Of a stretch of 64,000 nucleotides of DNA, positions 19,091 through 28,370 are shown one piece after another. The stretch is from the IMG/VR virus record IMGVR_UViG_3300031251_000005, positions 1-64,000 of that record; one strand, written 5' to 3'. The notes under the pieces were generated by a model that worked only from the letters and a program-made list of their open reading frames with translations, did not search any database and was not told the DNA's origin. Both the position numbers and the translations under genes were made by a program. How positions within the stretch are numbered: the stretch's first letter is position 1; each line of letters begins with the position of its first letter. This stretch comes from a virus.

Positions 19091-20608
19091 TTATTCTTCC
19101 CATTCTACTAAGTTACTTGAATCAATTACTTTTGGTAAATTATACAAAGCCCTAGGAGCTTCACCATAGTCTGGTATGATACCACCTATAGCTTCAAATT
19201 TATACATAAAGTGTTTTAACTTATGAGGTACTATAGCCCCTCTATGTTTTCCTTTAGATACCATTAGATATGAGAAACCATCAATATGATGATGAATATG
19301 TAAGAACAGCTCTATATCTAATTTAGTATGTAATGACTTACAATCCTTATACCAACCACCAACAGATACTTTTTGGGTTAAAGTAGAAGGATGTTCTCTA
19401 GCTAAAGTACCTGCTTCTGTACTTAACTGTGAACCAGTGAAAAAGGTAATTCCTTTTGGATAACAAAAATTCCTAACCATTTCATAGGTTTTTTGAATTT
19501 TTGAATCTGTTCTTTCACCAAAAGTATTATCAGCTATTAAGGTTAAATAATCTGTAAAGCACCCATGTATTTCAAATCCACTATCTAAATATTTATTTAA
19601 AATAGTAATTAAATCATAAACACAGAAAGCAGCTGGGTCATAATGTTCCATTTGGAAAGTATATCCACGCTGCTGAAAGAATTCTTTTATTTCTTTCTTA
19701 GCACTATTAATATCTATCTTTGATGTTTCTACTTTCTTATTATGAGTTAATTCATATATCTTACTATAAAGAATAACTATATTTTGATCTATAGTATTTT
19801 CAAAGGTAATAAATAATAATAAAGGTTTTTTAGTATTATCCCACATCCATGGATCATTAAATCTAGATATATTCATAGCTAAATCTATTAACATACCAGT
19901 TTTATAGTTATGGGTAATAGCACCTATATTAACCATAGCCCCTCTAAAAACACCACCCGCTAATGCATCATTTAATCCTATTAATCCAGTATTTAACATA
20001 CCTTCTACATTAGATAGTTCTACACCTTTAGTTAAAGCATTCTCAATATCTTCATCGTTAGAAAAATCTACTTTACCAACTAGACCTGAAATCTCTGTAG
20101 TAGTATTAGTATGCAGATCATCTAACTCCATTTTTAAATCATTAATAAATGGATTAATCTCAAAATATTGTCCACTGAAATTAACCATTGCGTTGGCTTT
20201 AGAAATTGTCTGCTTTAATGAATTACGTTTTTTTTCATATCGTAACTCATGCATAATTGTGTTTACACGTTTTCTAGCATCTACTGTTGTGATATTCTCA
20301 TCTAATAGAGACTTAGCTGTTTCTATATAGTCATTATTACCTTGTAGATTTATTGTAAGTCTTTGTAATAAATCTAATCTATTATAATTACCATCTTTAT
20401 TATATACCATCCATTCTGCAGTATATCTTAAAGCTTCAATAACACCATCATCACTACCTAATCCTGCACCTGCTCTAGGGTCTATCTTAATATCCTTTAA
20501 TATCGTATGTAACTCATCATATATTTGATGATTGCTATCCTCAGCTTTATCATTAAAATATAGAGCAGTAATTACTTTAATCAAGGTTAGTATTGTATTT
20601 TCTATCAT
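19091..20608 (-). CDS. DnaB-like replicative helicase (RecA fold)
   Basis: 505 residues. The N-terminal 200 residues are helical, followed by a RecA-type ATPase core: nucleotide loop GAITHNYKTGM (229-239), an ITFE strand with Glu270, Walker B-like HGCFTDYLTLIA (near 347) and GSQLS (near 385). The phosphate loop lacks the canonical GxxxxGK[ST] and reads HNYKTG, a form I recall from DnaB-like helicases of giant phages. A histidine-rich segment (HIHHHIDG) lies near residue 435. It is preceded by an AAGGAAT ribosome site and followed by a coupled small gene. The helicase role is well supported; the loader is not in the window. Confidence 0.82.
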   Translation of the reverse strand: MIENTILTLIKVITALYFNDKAEDSNHQIYDELHTILKDIKIDPRAGAGLGSDDGVIEALRYTAEWMVYNKDGNYNRLDLLQRLTINLQGNNDYIETAKSLLDENITTVDARKRVNTIMHELRYEKKRNSLKQTISKANAMVNFSGQYFEINPFINDLKMELDDLHTNTTTEISGLVGKVDFSNDEDIENALTKGVELSNVEGMLNTGLIGLNDALAGGVFRGAMVNIGAITHNYKTGMLIDLAMNISRFNDPWMWDNTKKPLLLFITFENTIDQNIVILYSKIYELTHNKKVETSKIDINSAKKEIKEFFQQRGYTFQMEHYDPAAFCVYDLITILNKYLDSGFEIHGCFTDYLTLIADNTFGERTDSKIQKTYEMVRNFCYPKGITFFTGSQLSTEAGTLAREHPSTLTQKVSVGGWYKDCKSLHTKLDIELFLHIHHHIDGFSYLMVSKGKHRGAIVPHKLKHFMYKFEAIGGIIPDYGEAPRALYNLPKVIDSSNLVEWEE

Positions 20609-20698
20609 TTTTATTCCTTTTATTTAAATAAACCTTTTTAATATAGCTCTAAAAGTGCATTATTATTTGAATACTATAGTACACTGGGAGACACAAGA

Positions 20699-21154
20699 TT
20701 GGACTCATTAATTTTTTTAAATCTAAATCAAAAAAAGATTTTAGATCAAGCAGGAATTGGAGTAAAGTCACTTACTAAAGAAACTTTACAAGATTATTTA
20801 ACTGCTACAGATTGTTTTAATATTTTAAATAATTCTCAAGATTTACAATCAGAAGGAAAACTATTATATACCTTTGGTTTTACTGATGGGTTTCCTATAT
20901 GTGAAAATGACCGTGGTTTAACAATATCTTATGGTAAAAACATATTTAAAAATTTACCAACAGATATAGTTATCAATGCAGCTTGTCAAAATAAAAATGC
21001 GATAGTTTTATGGGAAGAAGAGTGCTGCAGCACAACCCCTAATGATATGTTTGGTAAAAGTTGCATGAACATATTAAAAGCTTTTCAATTGGTTATACCT
21101 TTTGAGCAACTAAAACAATTAAAATTATTTGAATTATATCTGCTGAATCAATAA
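20699..21154 (+). CDS. Hypothetical protein upstream of the capsid gene
   Basis: 151 residues starting at a TTG with a GGGAG ribosome site 8 bp upstream; no better ATG exists near the N-terminus. It is Cys-containing (C38, a CC pair in EEECCST, SCMN) with a mixed alpha/beta pattern. Its position 30 bp before the major capsid gene suggests the same late transcript. No family is recognised. Confidence 0.55.
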   Translation: MDSLIFLNLNQKKILDQAGIGVKSLTKETLQDYLTATDCFNILNNSQDLQSEGKLLYTFGFTDGFPICENDRGLTISYGKNIFKNLPTDIVINAACQNKNAIVLWEEECCSTTPNDMFGKSCMNILKAFQLVIPFEQLKQLKLFELYLLNQ

Positions 21155-21184
21155 TAAATTTATACCCTTAAGGATCATATTAAT

Positions 21185-23350
21185 ATGCGAAATCGTAAAC
21201 AAATTGGGCGTCATAGCACTCCTGCTGCAATTTATCAAAATGCTGTATCTAAAGTAGAAACAATTATTGCCACTAATGGCACCAAATACACAAGTAAAGA
21301 TTTGGCTGATTCTTTTATTGGTTTAGAAAGTATCAGTGATGATAGATTCCTATCCGTTGCTAGAACCCAAGAAGAATTAGTACAAGAATTGCGTGATAGC
21401 GATTTTACTAATTTATTTCCAGATAACATTTCTCCTGAAAAACTATCTTTGGGCTTAGAAGCAGCAGCGTATACTCTATTAGTAGGCGCAAGTCCTGCTG
21501 AATATTTTAAACGTGCAGCTGAAGGTGCTAATACTTTCTCTGGCACAGCTGGTGTTGTTATGACTCCAGCAGATGGTGGTCACTCTGCATTTGGTTTGGA
21601 ATCTTTTGAAGCTGGCTCTATTCAAAAATATCTGGCACAAACTGCTGTTGCAAATGCACAAGCAGCAGTACTAGGTGGTTTTGAAGATGTATGGTTTCCA
21701 CAACAATTAGTACCTGCTGGTCAAAATGGTGTAGATATTCTGGTAACTATTCCACAAGTATTTACTACTACTACTCACACTGAAACTACCGGTGCACCAT
21801 ATACTATTATTAAACAATCACTGATCTCTGCAGTTATTGATCCTAGTATCTTGGAAAGCAATGCAACTACTATTGTTCCTTGGGCTCAAGGTACTGATAG
21901 TACATCTGATCCACATTTGGTTCCAGCTGCACAAGTACCTACAACTACAGCTACTGTTGGTGGTTTGACTGTTAATACTCGTCCTATTGTCTTTGGTAGT
22001 AAAACCAGTTTGATTGGTATCTCCAATGCTACTAACCTGCTTAATGTTGGTATCTTTGATGAAACGGATGCACTTGATCCAATTATTAACATTGGCACTG
22101 TTTATTATAAACTAACAGTAACTACTGGTGCTAATACTCAGTCTCCTGTTACCAATTATGTATATCTGGCAACTGATGTTAGTAATCAAGCTGGTACCTT
22201 GCTGACTCAAGTACAAGCAGGTCGTATTCAAGCGCTGCAAACTACTGCTACAGTTAGTTTGCCTATTAACCATAGTATCGTCCCAGTTAATGGTTCAGCT
22301 GCTCCTTTGATTACCGCTTTGGAAGGTATTCTTGGTATTGGTGCTGGTGTTGCATTTACTATTGTTGCTACTGTTGATTTGTCTGCTACTGCCGATACCG
22401 AATATGGTAATATGACAGTTAATGCAAACTCACCAGTAATTGCTAAACTGTATGATGCTACAAACACAGCTGCTCCTTTGACACCATTTTCTGCTACTGG
22501 TGTTTCTGTTACTATTACTCCATTAGGTTTTACTCCATTGGCTCGTCGTACTAATAGCAACCTACGTCAAAATGGTACCATCATTGATAGCAACACAACT
22601 ATTACTTATCGTTACCCAGTAAACTTGCAAGCTCCTATTATCTCACAATCTCCAATCGGTGGTGCTACTAACACTACTCTGGAAGGTTTGGGTCATGCTA
22701 GTCGTATTCGTCAAAATGGTCGTGCGGTAACTGCATTGGCTAATGCTGAATCTTCATTGGCTACATATTCAGGTATTTCTGGTTCTTCACCATTTGTTGG
22801 TTCCTTGTTTGTAACTCCTACCTATGTAGCACATGGTGTAGATGTTTCAACTCTGGTAACTACAATGAACTCACAAGAAAACTTGATTAACTTGCGTGGT
22901 GCTTTAGTTTCTGCTATTACCAACACAGTTAATGAGTTGTTGATTAAATCTGGTTATCCAGCAGCTCTTGAGTTGACTAATGGTGATCCTGATGCATTTG
23001 AAATCATTGTTGCTACAGATCAAGAGATTGCTCCACATATCTGGGAGTCTGGTGATATTCGTACATTTGGTGATGCACGTAATTATAAAATTACTAAATC
23101 TAACAATAAATTCTTTAAAGGTAAAGTTTATATTTCCTTTAGAAGAACTACTCGTTCAGATGAAATTCATCCTTTGGACTTTGGCCGTATGTTGGTAACT
23201 CCACCATTGACTTATGATGTTGCTATTAATCGTAATGGTCGTACTACCAATGAGATTCATACCATTCCACGTGTGAATGCATATGTTACTCTACCAATTT
23301 TGGGTGTACTATCTATTACTAATCTTGAATCTATTTATATTAGTTCTTAA
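21185..23350 (+). CDS. Major capsid protein precursor
   Basis: 721 residues, similar in length to phiKZ-type capsid proteins. The N-terminal 139 residues form a charged, helical prodomain ending SAFGLE139|S, a strong match to the presumed maturation-protease motif; the weaker sites IGLE48|S and LGLE92|A lie within it. The mature part (582 residues) begins with an Ala-rich arm and FEDVWFPQQLVP and is beta-rich, Gly/Thr/Val-rich, fitting an HK97-type shell protein. Codon use is distinct (CGT for nearly all Arg, TTG/CTG for Leu), as expected for a very abundant product. AAGGAT precedes the ATG and a strong terminator follows. Identity rests on size, codon bias and prodomain logic. Confidence 0.75.
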   Translation: MRNRKQIGRHSTPAAIYQNAVSKVETIIATNGTKYTSKDLADSFIGLESISDDRFLSVARTQEELVQELRDSDFTNLFPDNISPEKLSLGLEAAAYTLLVGASPAEYFKRAAEGANTFSGTAGVVMTPADGGHSAFGLESFEAGSIQKYLAQTAVANAQAAVLGGFEDVWFPQQLVPAGQNGVDILVTIPQVFTTTTHTETTGAPYTIIKQSLISAVIDPSILESNATTIVPWAQGTDSTSDPHLVPAAQVPTTTATVGGLTVNTRPIVFGSKTSLIGISNATNLLNVGIFDETDALDPIINIGTVYYKLTVTTGANTQSPVTNYVYLATDVSNQAGTLLTQVQAGRIQALQTTATVSLPINHSIVPVNGSAAPLITALEGILGIGAGVAFTIVATVDLSATADTEYGNMTVNANSPVIAKLYDATNTAAPLTPFSATGVSVTITPLGFTPLARRTNSNLRQNGTIIDSNTTITYRYPVNLQAPIISQSPIGGATNTTLEGLGHASRIRQNGRAVTALANAESSLATYSGISGSSPFVGSLFVTPTYVAHGVDVSTLVTTMNSQENLINLRGALVSAITNTVNELLIKSGYPAALELTNGDPDAFEIIVATDQEIAPHIWESGDIRTFGDARNYKITKSNNKFFKGKVYISFRRTTRSDEIHPLDFGRMLVTPPLTYDVAINRNGRTTNEIHTIPRVNAYVTLPILGVLSITNLESIYISS

Positions 23351-23359
23351 TTAAAATCA

Positions 23360-23394
23360 TTGATACTACTAGCATTACGCTAGTAGTATCAATA
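23360..23394 (+). terminator. Terminator after capsid gene, duplicated at 62688
   Basis: Arms ATTGATACTACTAGC and complement around ATTAC. The same hairpin, with loop ATTGC, lies at 62688-62722; both are followed by ATTACCC and a 95-bp cassette leader. Confidence 0.9.
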
Positions 23395-23409
23395 TTACCC
23401 CTATTTTTT

Positions 23410-23504
23410 AAAGATTCTAATTTTTTGAAGATATATATTATTGTTGTAGTATTAGAATAGTATTGCATTATTCTAATCTTTTTAAATTAAATAGGAGTAA
23501 GAAC
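23410..23504 (+). promoter_or_regulatory. 95-bp cassette leader, copy 1
   Basis: Contains AAAGATTCTAAT, the promoter-like GAAGATATATATTATT, a hairpin with arms ATTAGAATA (23451-23459) and TATTCTAAT (23469-23477), a conserved CTTTTTAAATTAAA spacer and the ribosome site ATAGGAGT, ending at the ATG. Three other 95-bp copies precede genes at 24514, 36748 and 62833. The leader keeps an open frame into the gene from a TTG, but the ribosome site lies inside it, so this is an untranslated leader. Confidence 0.85.
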
Positions 23505-24356
23505 ATGAAGAAAGAAGTAAATCCAAACGTATTCAATGAAATCTTGTCAGTGTTAACTAAAAACGGCCATCTGTTTCCACAGATTGGATCACGGTACTTT
23601 GGGTATGATCATGAGCTCTCGGATTACGATTTTATGACTACCCATAATGAGATGAAAAGTGGTCTAGTCACCACTTTTACTAGTATTAAAAATTTAAGTG
23701 GGGGTGCAGAGTATTCTAGTGATCAGTCCCTTCAGGGGACTCTGTATGAAATCATTGATACCGACGGACGCAAGATTCAAATATTAGCCTTCGACACGGA
23801 GGCGGATTGTCTTACCCAAATCCGTAGGAACAGGGAACTAAAGGGGTTCTTATTAAACAATGCAGATATACTACCTTATATAGCGCAGCAAAAAAGGAAG
23901 TATCATTCAGAGGAAAGTAACGGCAGTATATTTTTCAATGAAATGTTAGAATTTATAAAATTTGAACACATGGACAGATGGCAATTTACTGAATGGAGTG
24001 ATAGTTATCGCTCCATACAAGAGGCAAAAGGTAGAAAATGGGTGGCGAATATGATGCTACCTATATTTTCTATGGTTATGTCATCAGCATGTACTCCCAC
24101 TTTATTACCACCAAAGGTAAGAGTATTAACTATTAAGGCTGATGATTGTTTTGGTTTAGATGAGCAACTAATTATAAATGACCAACCATCCACAGTGGTT
24201 GGAGATGGGGTGTCTTATCAGTGGGTAAAAAACCACCACTTATTAGTAAAAGTATTTCAGAATGGTCAGCTTTCTGAAACATATCTATGTGATGTTGAAA
24301 ACAACCTCAAATATAAGTTAGCACCTGTCCAACCTACAGAGTTGATAGTTAGTTGA
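23505..24356 (+). CDS. Nucleotidyltransferase-fold protein, paralogue 1
   Basis: 283 residues. GSRYFGYDHELSDYDF (28-43) matches the nucleotidyltransferase superfamily signature GS...SDxD, with Asp40 and Asp42 as metal ligands; Asp97 in KIQILAFD is a candidate third ligand. An RRNRELKGFL helix follows, and the C-terminal 80 residues are a separate beta-rich domain. About 60% alike by eye to the next gene, with identical stretches such as GAEYSSDQSLQGTLYEI. GC content and codons (CGG, GGG, CTC) differ from the phage average. It stands alone behind a cassette leader and before a perfect terminator. Substrate unknown: tRNA, protein or nucleotide are all possible. Confidence 0.75.
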   Translation: MKKEVNPNVFNEILSVLTKNGHLFPQIGSRYFGYDHELSDYDFMTTHNEMKSGLVTTFTSIKNLSGGAEYSSDQSLQGTLYEIIDTDGRKIQILAFDTEADCLTQIRRNRELKGFLLNNADILPYIAQQKRKYHSEESNGSIFFNEMLEFIKFEHMDRWQFTEWSDSYRSIQEAKGRKWVANMMLPIFSMVMSSACTPTLLPPKVRVLTIKADDCFGLDEQLIINDQPSTVVGDGVSYQWVKNHHLLVKVFQNGQLSETYLCDVENNLKYKLAPVQPTELIVS

Positions 24357-24364
24357 TAAAGCAG

Positions 24365-24396
24365 GTAGATGGATACGCATATGCGTATCCATCTAC
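24365..24396 (+). terminator. Perfect 16-bp-arm terminator
   Basis: Arms GTAGATGGATACGCAT and exact complement, followed by TATTTATTATCTTTTATTTT. An identical hairpin and tail is at 25331-25362 after the second paralogue, so the duplication included the terminator. Confidence 0.9.
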
Positions 24397-24418
24397 TATT
24401 TATTATCTTTTATTTTTT

Positions 24419-24513
24419 AAAGATTTGAATTTTTTGAAGATATATATTATTGTTGTAGTATTAGAATAGTATTGCATTATTCTAATCTTTTTAAATTAAA
24501 TAGGAGTAAGAAC
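24419..24513 (+). promoter_or_regulatory. 95-bp cassette leader, copy 2
   Basis: Nearly identical to copy 1 (AAAGATTTGAAT instead of AAAGATTCTAAT), including the ATATATTATT core, the ATTAGAATA hairpin and TAGGAGT. It drives the second nucleotidyltransferase-like gene. Confidence 0.85.
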
Positions 24514-25323
24514 ATGAAGAAAGAAGTAAATCCAACAGAGTTTAATGAAATATTGGCTGTGTTAACGAAACACTGCCACGTATATTTAGAGATTGGCTCA
24601 AGGTACTTTGGGTACAATCACGATCTGTCGGACTATGATTTCATGACTTCCCAGAATGGGATAAAATGTGGTTTAGTAACCACGTTTACGAGCATTAAAG
24701 ACTTGTCGGGGGGGGCAGAGTATTCTAGTGATCAGTCCCTTCAGGGGACTTTGTATGAAATTGTTGCCACCGATGGCAGAAAGATTCAAATCTTGGCATT
24801 TGATAGGGATGAAGACTTGCATACCCAAGTCCGTAGGAACCGAGAGTTAAAGGGGTTTCTCTTAAACAATGAGTTTCTCTTACCTTATATAGCTAATCAA
24901 AAAAGGATGTTTAATTCGGAAAAAGGAAATGGATCAATATTTTTCAACGAAATACTGGAGTGGATACAGTTAGAACCCATGGACGGATGGCAATTTACTG
25001 TATGGTGTAATAACTATTACTCCATACAAGAGGCAAAAGGTAGAAAATGGGTGACTCGAATGATGTTACCTATATTTTCTATGGCCTCTGCCCAATCATC
25101 TAAACCAAAGGTAAGAGTATCATCTATTGGTTTTGATGAGCGACTAATAATCAATGACCAACCAACCACTATCCATGGTTCTGGGGTAGCTTATCATTGG
25201 GTAAAAAACCATCTGCTAGTAAAAGTAATTCTGAATGAGCGTTCTAAAACCTTTCTAGTTGATATTGAAAACAATATCAAATTTGATGCAGATTTTCACC
25301 ACACAGAGTTGATAGTTGAATAA
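24514..25323 (+). CDS. Nucleotidyltransferase-fold protein, paralogue 2
   Basis: 269 residues, paralogous to the preceding gene along its whole length. It retains GSRYFGYNHDLSDYDF with the two metal-binding Asp residues and KIQILAFD, so it should be active if the fold call is right. Divergence is mostly in surface residues and in a shortened segment near residue 195, where the first copy has extra Ser/Ala/Thr/Pro. The leader, the terminator and the gene are all duplicated, and the preserved motif argues against decay. A specialised second substrate is possible. Confidence 0.75.
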   Translation: MKKEVNPTEFNEILAVLTKHCHVYLEIGSRYFGYNHDLSDYDFMTSQNGIKCGLVTTFTSIKDLSGGAEYSSDQSLQGTLYEIVATDGRKIQILAFDRDEDLHTQVRRNRELKGFLLNNEFLLPYIANQKRMFNSEKGNGSIFFNEILEWIQLEPMDGWQFTVWCNNYYSIQEAKGRKWVTRMMLPIFSMASAQSSKPKVRVSSIGFDERLIINDQPTTIHGSGVAYHWVKNHLLVKVILNERSKTFLVDIENNIKFDADFHHTELIVE

Positions 25324-25330
25324 ATAGTAG

Positions 25331-25362
25331 GTAGATGGATACGCATATGCGTATCCATCTAC
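25331..25362 (+). terminator. Perfect 16-bp-arm terminator, copy of 24365
   Basis: Same arms and tail as the hairpin at 24365-24396; closes the second nucleotidyltransferase-like gene. Confidence 0.9.
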
Positions 25363-25388
25363 TATTTATTATCTTTTATTTTTTCAAA

Positions 25389-25419
25389 TTATTTTAATAC
25401 ATATATTATTTACTAGCTA
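25389..25419 (+). promoter_or_regulatory. Candidate early promoter (ATATATTATT type)
   Basis: TTATTTTAATAC, ACATATATTATT and ACTAGCTAT in the same order and spacing as the site at 17070-17100. It lies between a terminator and the gene at 25487. Confidence 0.5.
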
Positions 25420-25486
25420 TTCCCTTTGATCCATTAATTAACTAAGATACAAGTCTTAGAAATAACCGTAACCTAACCTTTCCAAA

Positions 25487-26599
25487 ATGAGTAATGATAA
25501 TGTTTTAAATAATGCTAAACTAATTAATACCGATAAGATACTGGTCGGTGATAAATGTGCAGTATCTAATAACTATGCTAATTCTTTATCAACAAAATTA
25601 AAAATAGTTAATTTATCATCCCATCATTTAGTTGTATATTTTCGAGATGGATGTATTGCTGAATTACCTCCTTTAGAGGGTGGTCCATATCCTGATACAG
25701 TAATCATTGGTCATGCTAAACAAAATTCTTTAGGTAGAATAAACGCTATAGCTGGCATGGAGTGTGAAAAAACAAATACAATAAGAGTAGAGCTTGCTAA
25801 GAATAGAAATAAGCACCTTTACTATGAAGAAGTAATTGATGTTAATTCGATTATGAATAGTAGAAATGGGATATATGTTACGACTGCTGATATTATTATT
25901 ATAATGGCAGATAGGGTACAGAATATACCATTTCATCCATTTTGTACGCAGAGTATTCATAATTTATATCTTATTGCCACTGAGGGGTTTGATAGTACTA
26001 CAGATATAAATGTTGGTATTAGATTAATTAATAATGATGGATTACAATCTAGAGTATATATTATCTTTCATGATAGATTAATGGTGTTATGGCCTAAAAG
26101 ATCTACCACATTAAAAGATGGCTTATATATAACTGGGTTAACACATTTACACACTGAGGTAAGTAATGGTATTAGAAAAGATGAATATTTTACAATAGAA
26201 GAAGCATTAGATGGTAAGTGCCCTGTTAAAGTTTATTCAAATATAGTAGCTGCTAGAGATGCTTTAAATGCATCTAGAGTAGAGGAAGCTAAAGAGGTAA
26301 TATTATCAAGAGAACATGAAACTACAATAATAAACATGAAACGCCAAAAAGAAATATTGGAGAATGAAAATGTATTACTAAAAGCACAGCAAGTTAAAGA
26401 AAAAGAATTAGCAGCAGAGAGTGCTGCAAAAAGGGAAGCTGAAATAACAGCTGAGAAACATAGAATAGAAAAGGAGCTACTAATGTTAAAAGAAGAGGCT
26501 GCATTAAAAGCATTAGAACAAAAGAAGTGGACTGAAGCTGCTAAATTAGTTGGTACTGTCTGTGCAGTAGGTTTAACAATTTATAAAATACTAAAGTAA
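25487..26599 (+). CDS. Coiled-coil protein with C-terminal membrane anchor
   Basis: 370 residues. Residues 1-250 are a mixed alpha/beta region with no known motif; residues about 260-345 are a long charged coiled coil (Glu/Lys/Ala-rich, KEKELAAESAAKREAE); residues about 350-367 (LVGTVCAVGLTIYKIL) form one hydrophobic segment at the extreme C-terminus. That layout fits a tail-anchored membrane protein with its bulk in the cytoplasm. No clear ribosome site precedes the ATG, though an early-type promoter lies 70 bp upstream. Function not recognised. Confidence 0.6.
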   Translation: MSNDNVLNNAKLINTDKILVGDKCAVSNNYANSLSTKLKIVNLSSHHLVVYFRDGCIAELPPLEGGPYPDTVIIGHAKQNSLGRINAIAGMECEKTNTIRVELAKNRNKHLYYEEVIDVNSIMNSRNGIYVTTADIIIIMADRVQNIPFHPFCTQSIHNLYLIATEGFDSTTDINVGIRLINNDGLQSRVYIIFHDRLMVLWPKRSTTLKDGLYITGLTHLHTEVSNGIRKDEYFTIEEALDGKCPVKVYSNIVAARDALNASRVEEAKEVILSREHETTIINMKRQKEILENENVLLKAQQVKEKELAAESAAKREAEITAEKHRIEKELLMLKEEAALKALEQKKWTEAAKLVGTVCAVGLTIYKILK

Positions 26600-26654
26600 C
26601 TAATGATATACCTATTTGGTAACCATTATTTTAGTAATAGGAGGTATTAGTATC

Positions 26655-28241
26655 ATGATTGATACAAAATTGTTAAGCCTAGTCAGTAGCAAAATGCCCC
26701 AAATCAATAAGAAAGCCATGGAAGGTATAGCCATGTCTCAATTATCTGAAGTAGAAGAATATATTCATAATACTTTCAGATGTGCTGCAGAGAGTTTTCC
26801 ACCTGGTTTAAAATATATAGGTGGTAGAAGATGTACCCCTTTAGAACAATATAGAGAAATCATTAGGCCATTAAAACCAAAGAAAGCTTTTGAGATGTTA
26901 AGGTCAGATGTATATTTGATGAAATATCTTTTTACTTTTAATGGGATTGAATTAAGACCTTTCTATATATTCTTACCATTTGTTAGTGATGGTGGAATAA
27001 TGTTTCTCAAAGGCACGCAATATAAGGTAACACCAGTCTTAGGTGGTAAGGTATTTAATATTGAGCACAATAATATTTATATGCCTACCCCTAGAATGCG
27101 TATGGGGTTTAGTCAATATACAGTTAGTTGCATATTAAATGATAAGATAGTACATTCTAATTGTGTAGCTAGTTATTTATACAATATGAATAAAGTTGAT
27201 AGATCAGTTTTATATCCTACACTAATGCATTATATCTTAGCTAAGTATGGGTTACAAACCGCTTTATTAAAGTTATTTAATGTGCATATTACCGTTGGTA
27301 AGTATGAGTTAGATAAATTATCTCAACAAGGCTATAAGGTTTATCGTAGTAGACAGATTCCATATAGAAAAGTAATTTCTTATGAACCAAGTGAAGTAAG
27401 GATTGCTATTCCAGAAAATGAATATTATCCTCTATTGGATAATATCATTAGTACAGTTTTTTACATCATTGATAATTGTACAGATGCAACTAATGAAATT
27501 GAGGAATTAGAAAATCCTAAATTATGGTTACGTCTTTTGGATAGATTTATCTTTAAAGATCAAGGTACGGAAAAGAAAAGATTTGAAAAAATGGAGGAAC
27601 ATTTACAGAATACAGAAAATACCTATGATCCAGTGACTCGTAGGACATTAATGTCTGATTCAATTTTATGTAATGATATCTTTGAATTGTTTAGGTATAT
27701 ATGTTTAAACTATCAGGATATAGTAATTCATCATGATGTTGGCACAATGTATTATAAAGAATTAACTACTACTAAACATCTATTGTTTAATGTAGTATAT
27801 AATATATTTATAGCTATGTATGAATTACAGAAACTACCTGAGAATCTGTTAACTGTTGAAAAGATATCTAAAGTGTTAATAGATAATCTAAGAAAAGATA
27901 AAATCTTTTCCACATTAGGACATGGGGAATTAACATCAACTGGAATAGCTACTGATTGTAAATACTTTGGTGCTACTGGTAATATGATTTCTCATAGTAA
28001 GGCTACAGCAGTAGCTGGTAGTAAAAGATCTAAAAAGACTACTAATGATCCTGGATTATTATTACATGAATCTCAAGTAGAGGTAGCAACTTATGCTTGG
28101 ATTACTAACAGATGTCCACATGGAAGATCTAAGATTAACCCATTTATTAATTTTGGAGAGAAATTTCAGATATTACCATCCCCACAATTGGAACATACAC
28201 TAACTGGGCTTAGAGAGCTTTTAAGAAAGAATAAGCGTTAA
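26655..28241 (+). CDS. Large protein of unknown function, conserved-looking enzyme or polymerase-associated protein
   Basis: 528 residues from ATG 26655, chosen because the strong ribosome site ATAGGAGG lies 12 bp upstream; a longer frame from a TTG at 26616 would contain that site. Mixed alpha/beta with conserved-looking segments (PPGLKYIGGRRC, FLPFVSDGGIMFLKG, CKYFGATGNMISHSKA) and a basic C-terminus. No membrane segment. Its length is compatible with the accessory subunit of phiKZ-type non-virion RNA polymerase, but nothing visible proves that. An 88-bp piece of this gene (27227-27314) is copied exactly at 37330-37417. Confidence 0.6.
   Translation: MIDTKLLSLVSSKMPQINKKAMEGIAMSQLSEVEEYIHNTFRCAAESFPPGLKYIGGRRCTPLEQYREIIRPLKPKKAFEMLRSDVYLMKYLFTFNGIELRPFYIFLPFVSDGGIMFLKGTQYKVTPVLGGKVFNIEHNNIYMPTPRMRMGFSQYTVSCILNDKIVHSNCVASYLYNMNKVDRSVLYPTLMHYILAKYGLQTALLKLFNVHITVGKYELDKLSQQGYKVYRSRQIPYRKVISYEPSEVRIAIPENEYYPLLDNIISTVFYIIDNCTDATNEIEELENPKLWLRLLDRFIFKDQGTEKKRFEKMEEHLQNTENTYDPVTRRTLMSDSILCNDIFELFRYICLNYQDIVIHHDVGTMYYKELTTTKHLLFNVVYNIFIAMYELQKLPENLLTVEKISKVLIDNLRKDKIFSTLGHGELTSTGIATDCKYFGATGNMISHSKATAVAGSKRSKKTTNDPGLLLHESQVEVATYAWITNRCPHGRSKINPFINFGEKFQILPSPQLEHTLTGLRELLRKNKR
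27227..27314 (+). repeat. 88-bp segment duplicated exactly at 37330-37417
   Basis: The source copy lies inside the gene at 26655 and encodes about residues 191-220. The second copy is 10 kb downstream in a non-coding scar, in the same orientation. Identity stops abruptly at both ends. Confidence 0.95.
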
Positions 28242-28370
28242 TTAATAATAGTAGCTACTATGTTAGCATAAATATGTTATCATGGCTTAAATAGCTTCTA
28301 TGTGCGTTTAATGATATGATTTATTACACCATATCAATAGATATAACTTTAATTTAAAATAGGAGAAGTA

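Noticed and set aside
23463-23504. N-terminal extension MHYSNLFKLNRS shared by four proteins, which could pass for a signal or targeting peptide
   Set aside because: It is the translated 95-bp leader read from a TTG; the ribosome site TAGGAGT lies inside it and the real ATG follows.
26616-26654. TTG start giving 13 extra residues to the gene at 26655
   Set aside because: The AGGAGG ribosome site is inside the extension, so ATG 26655 is used.
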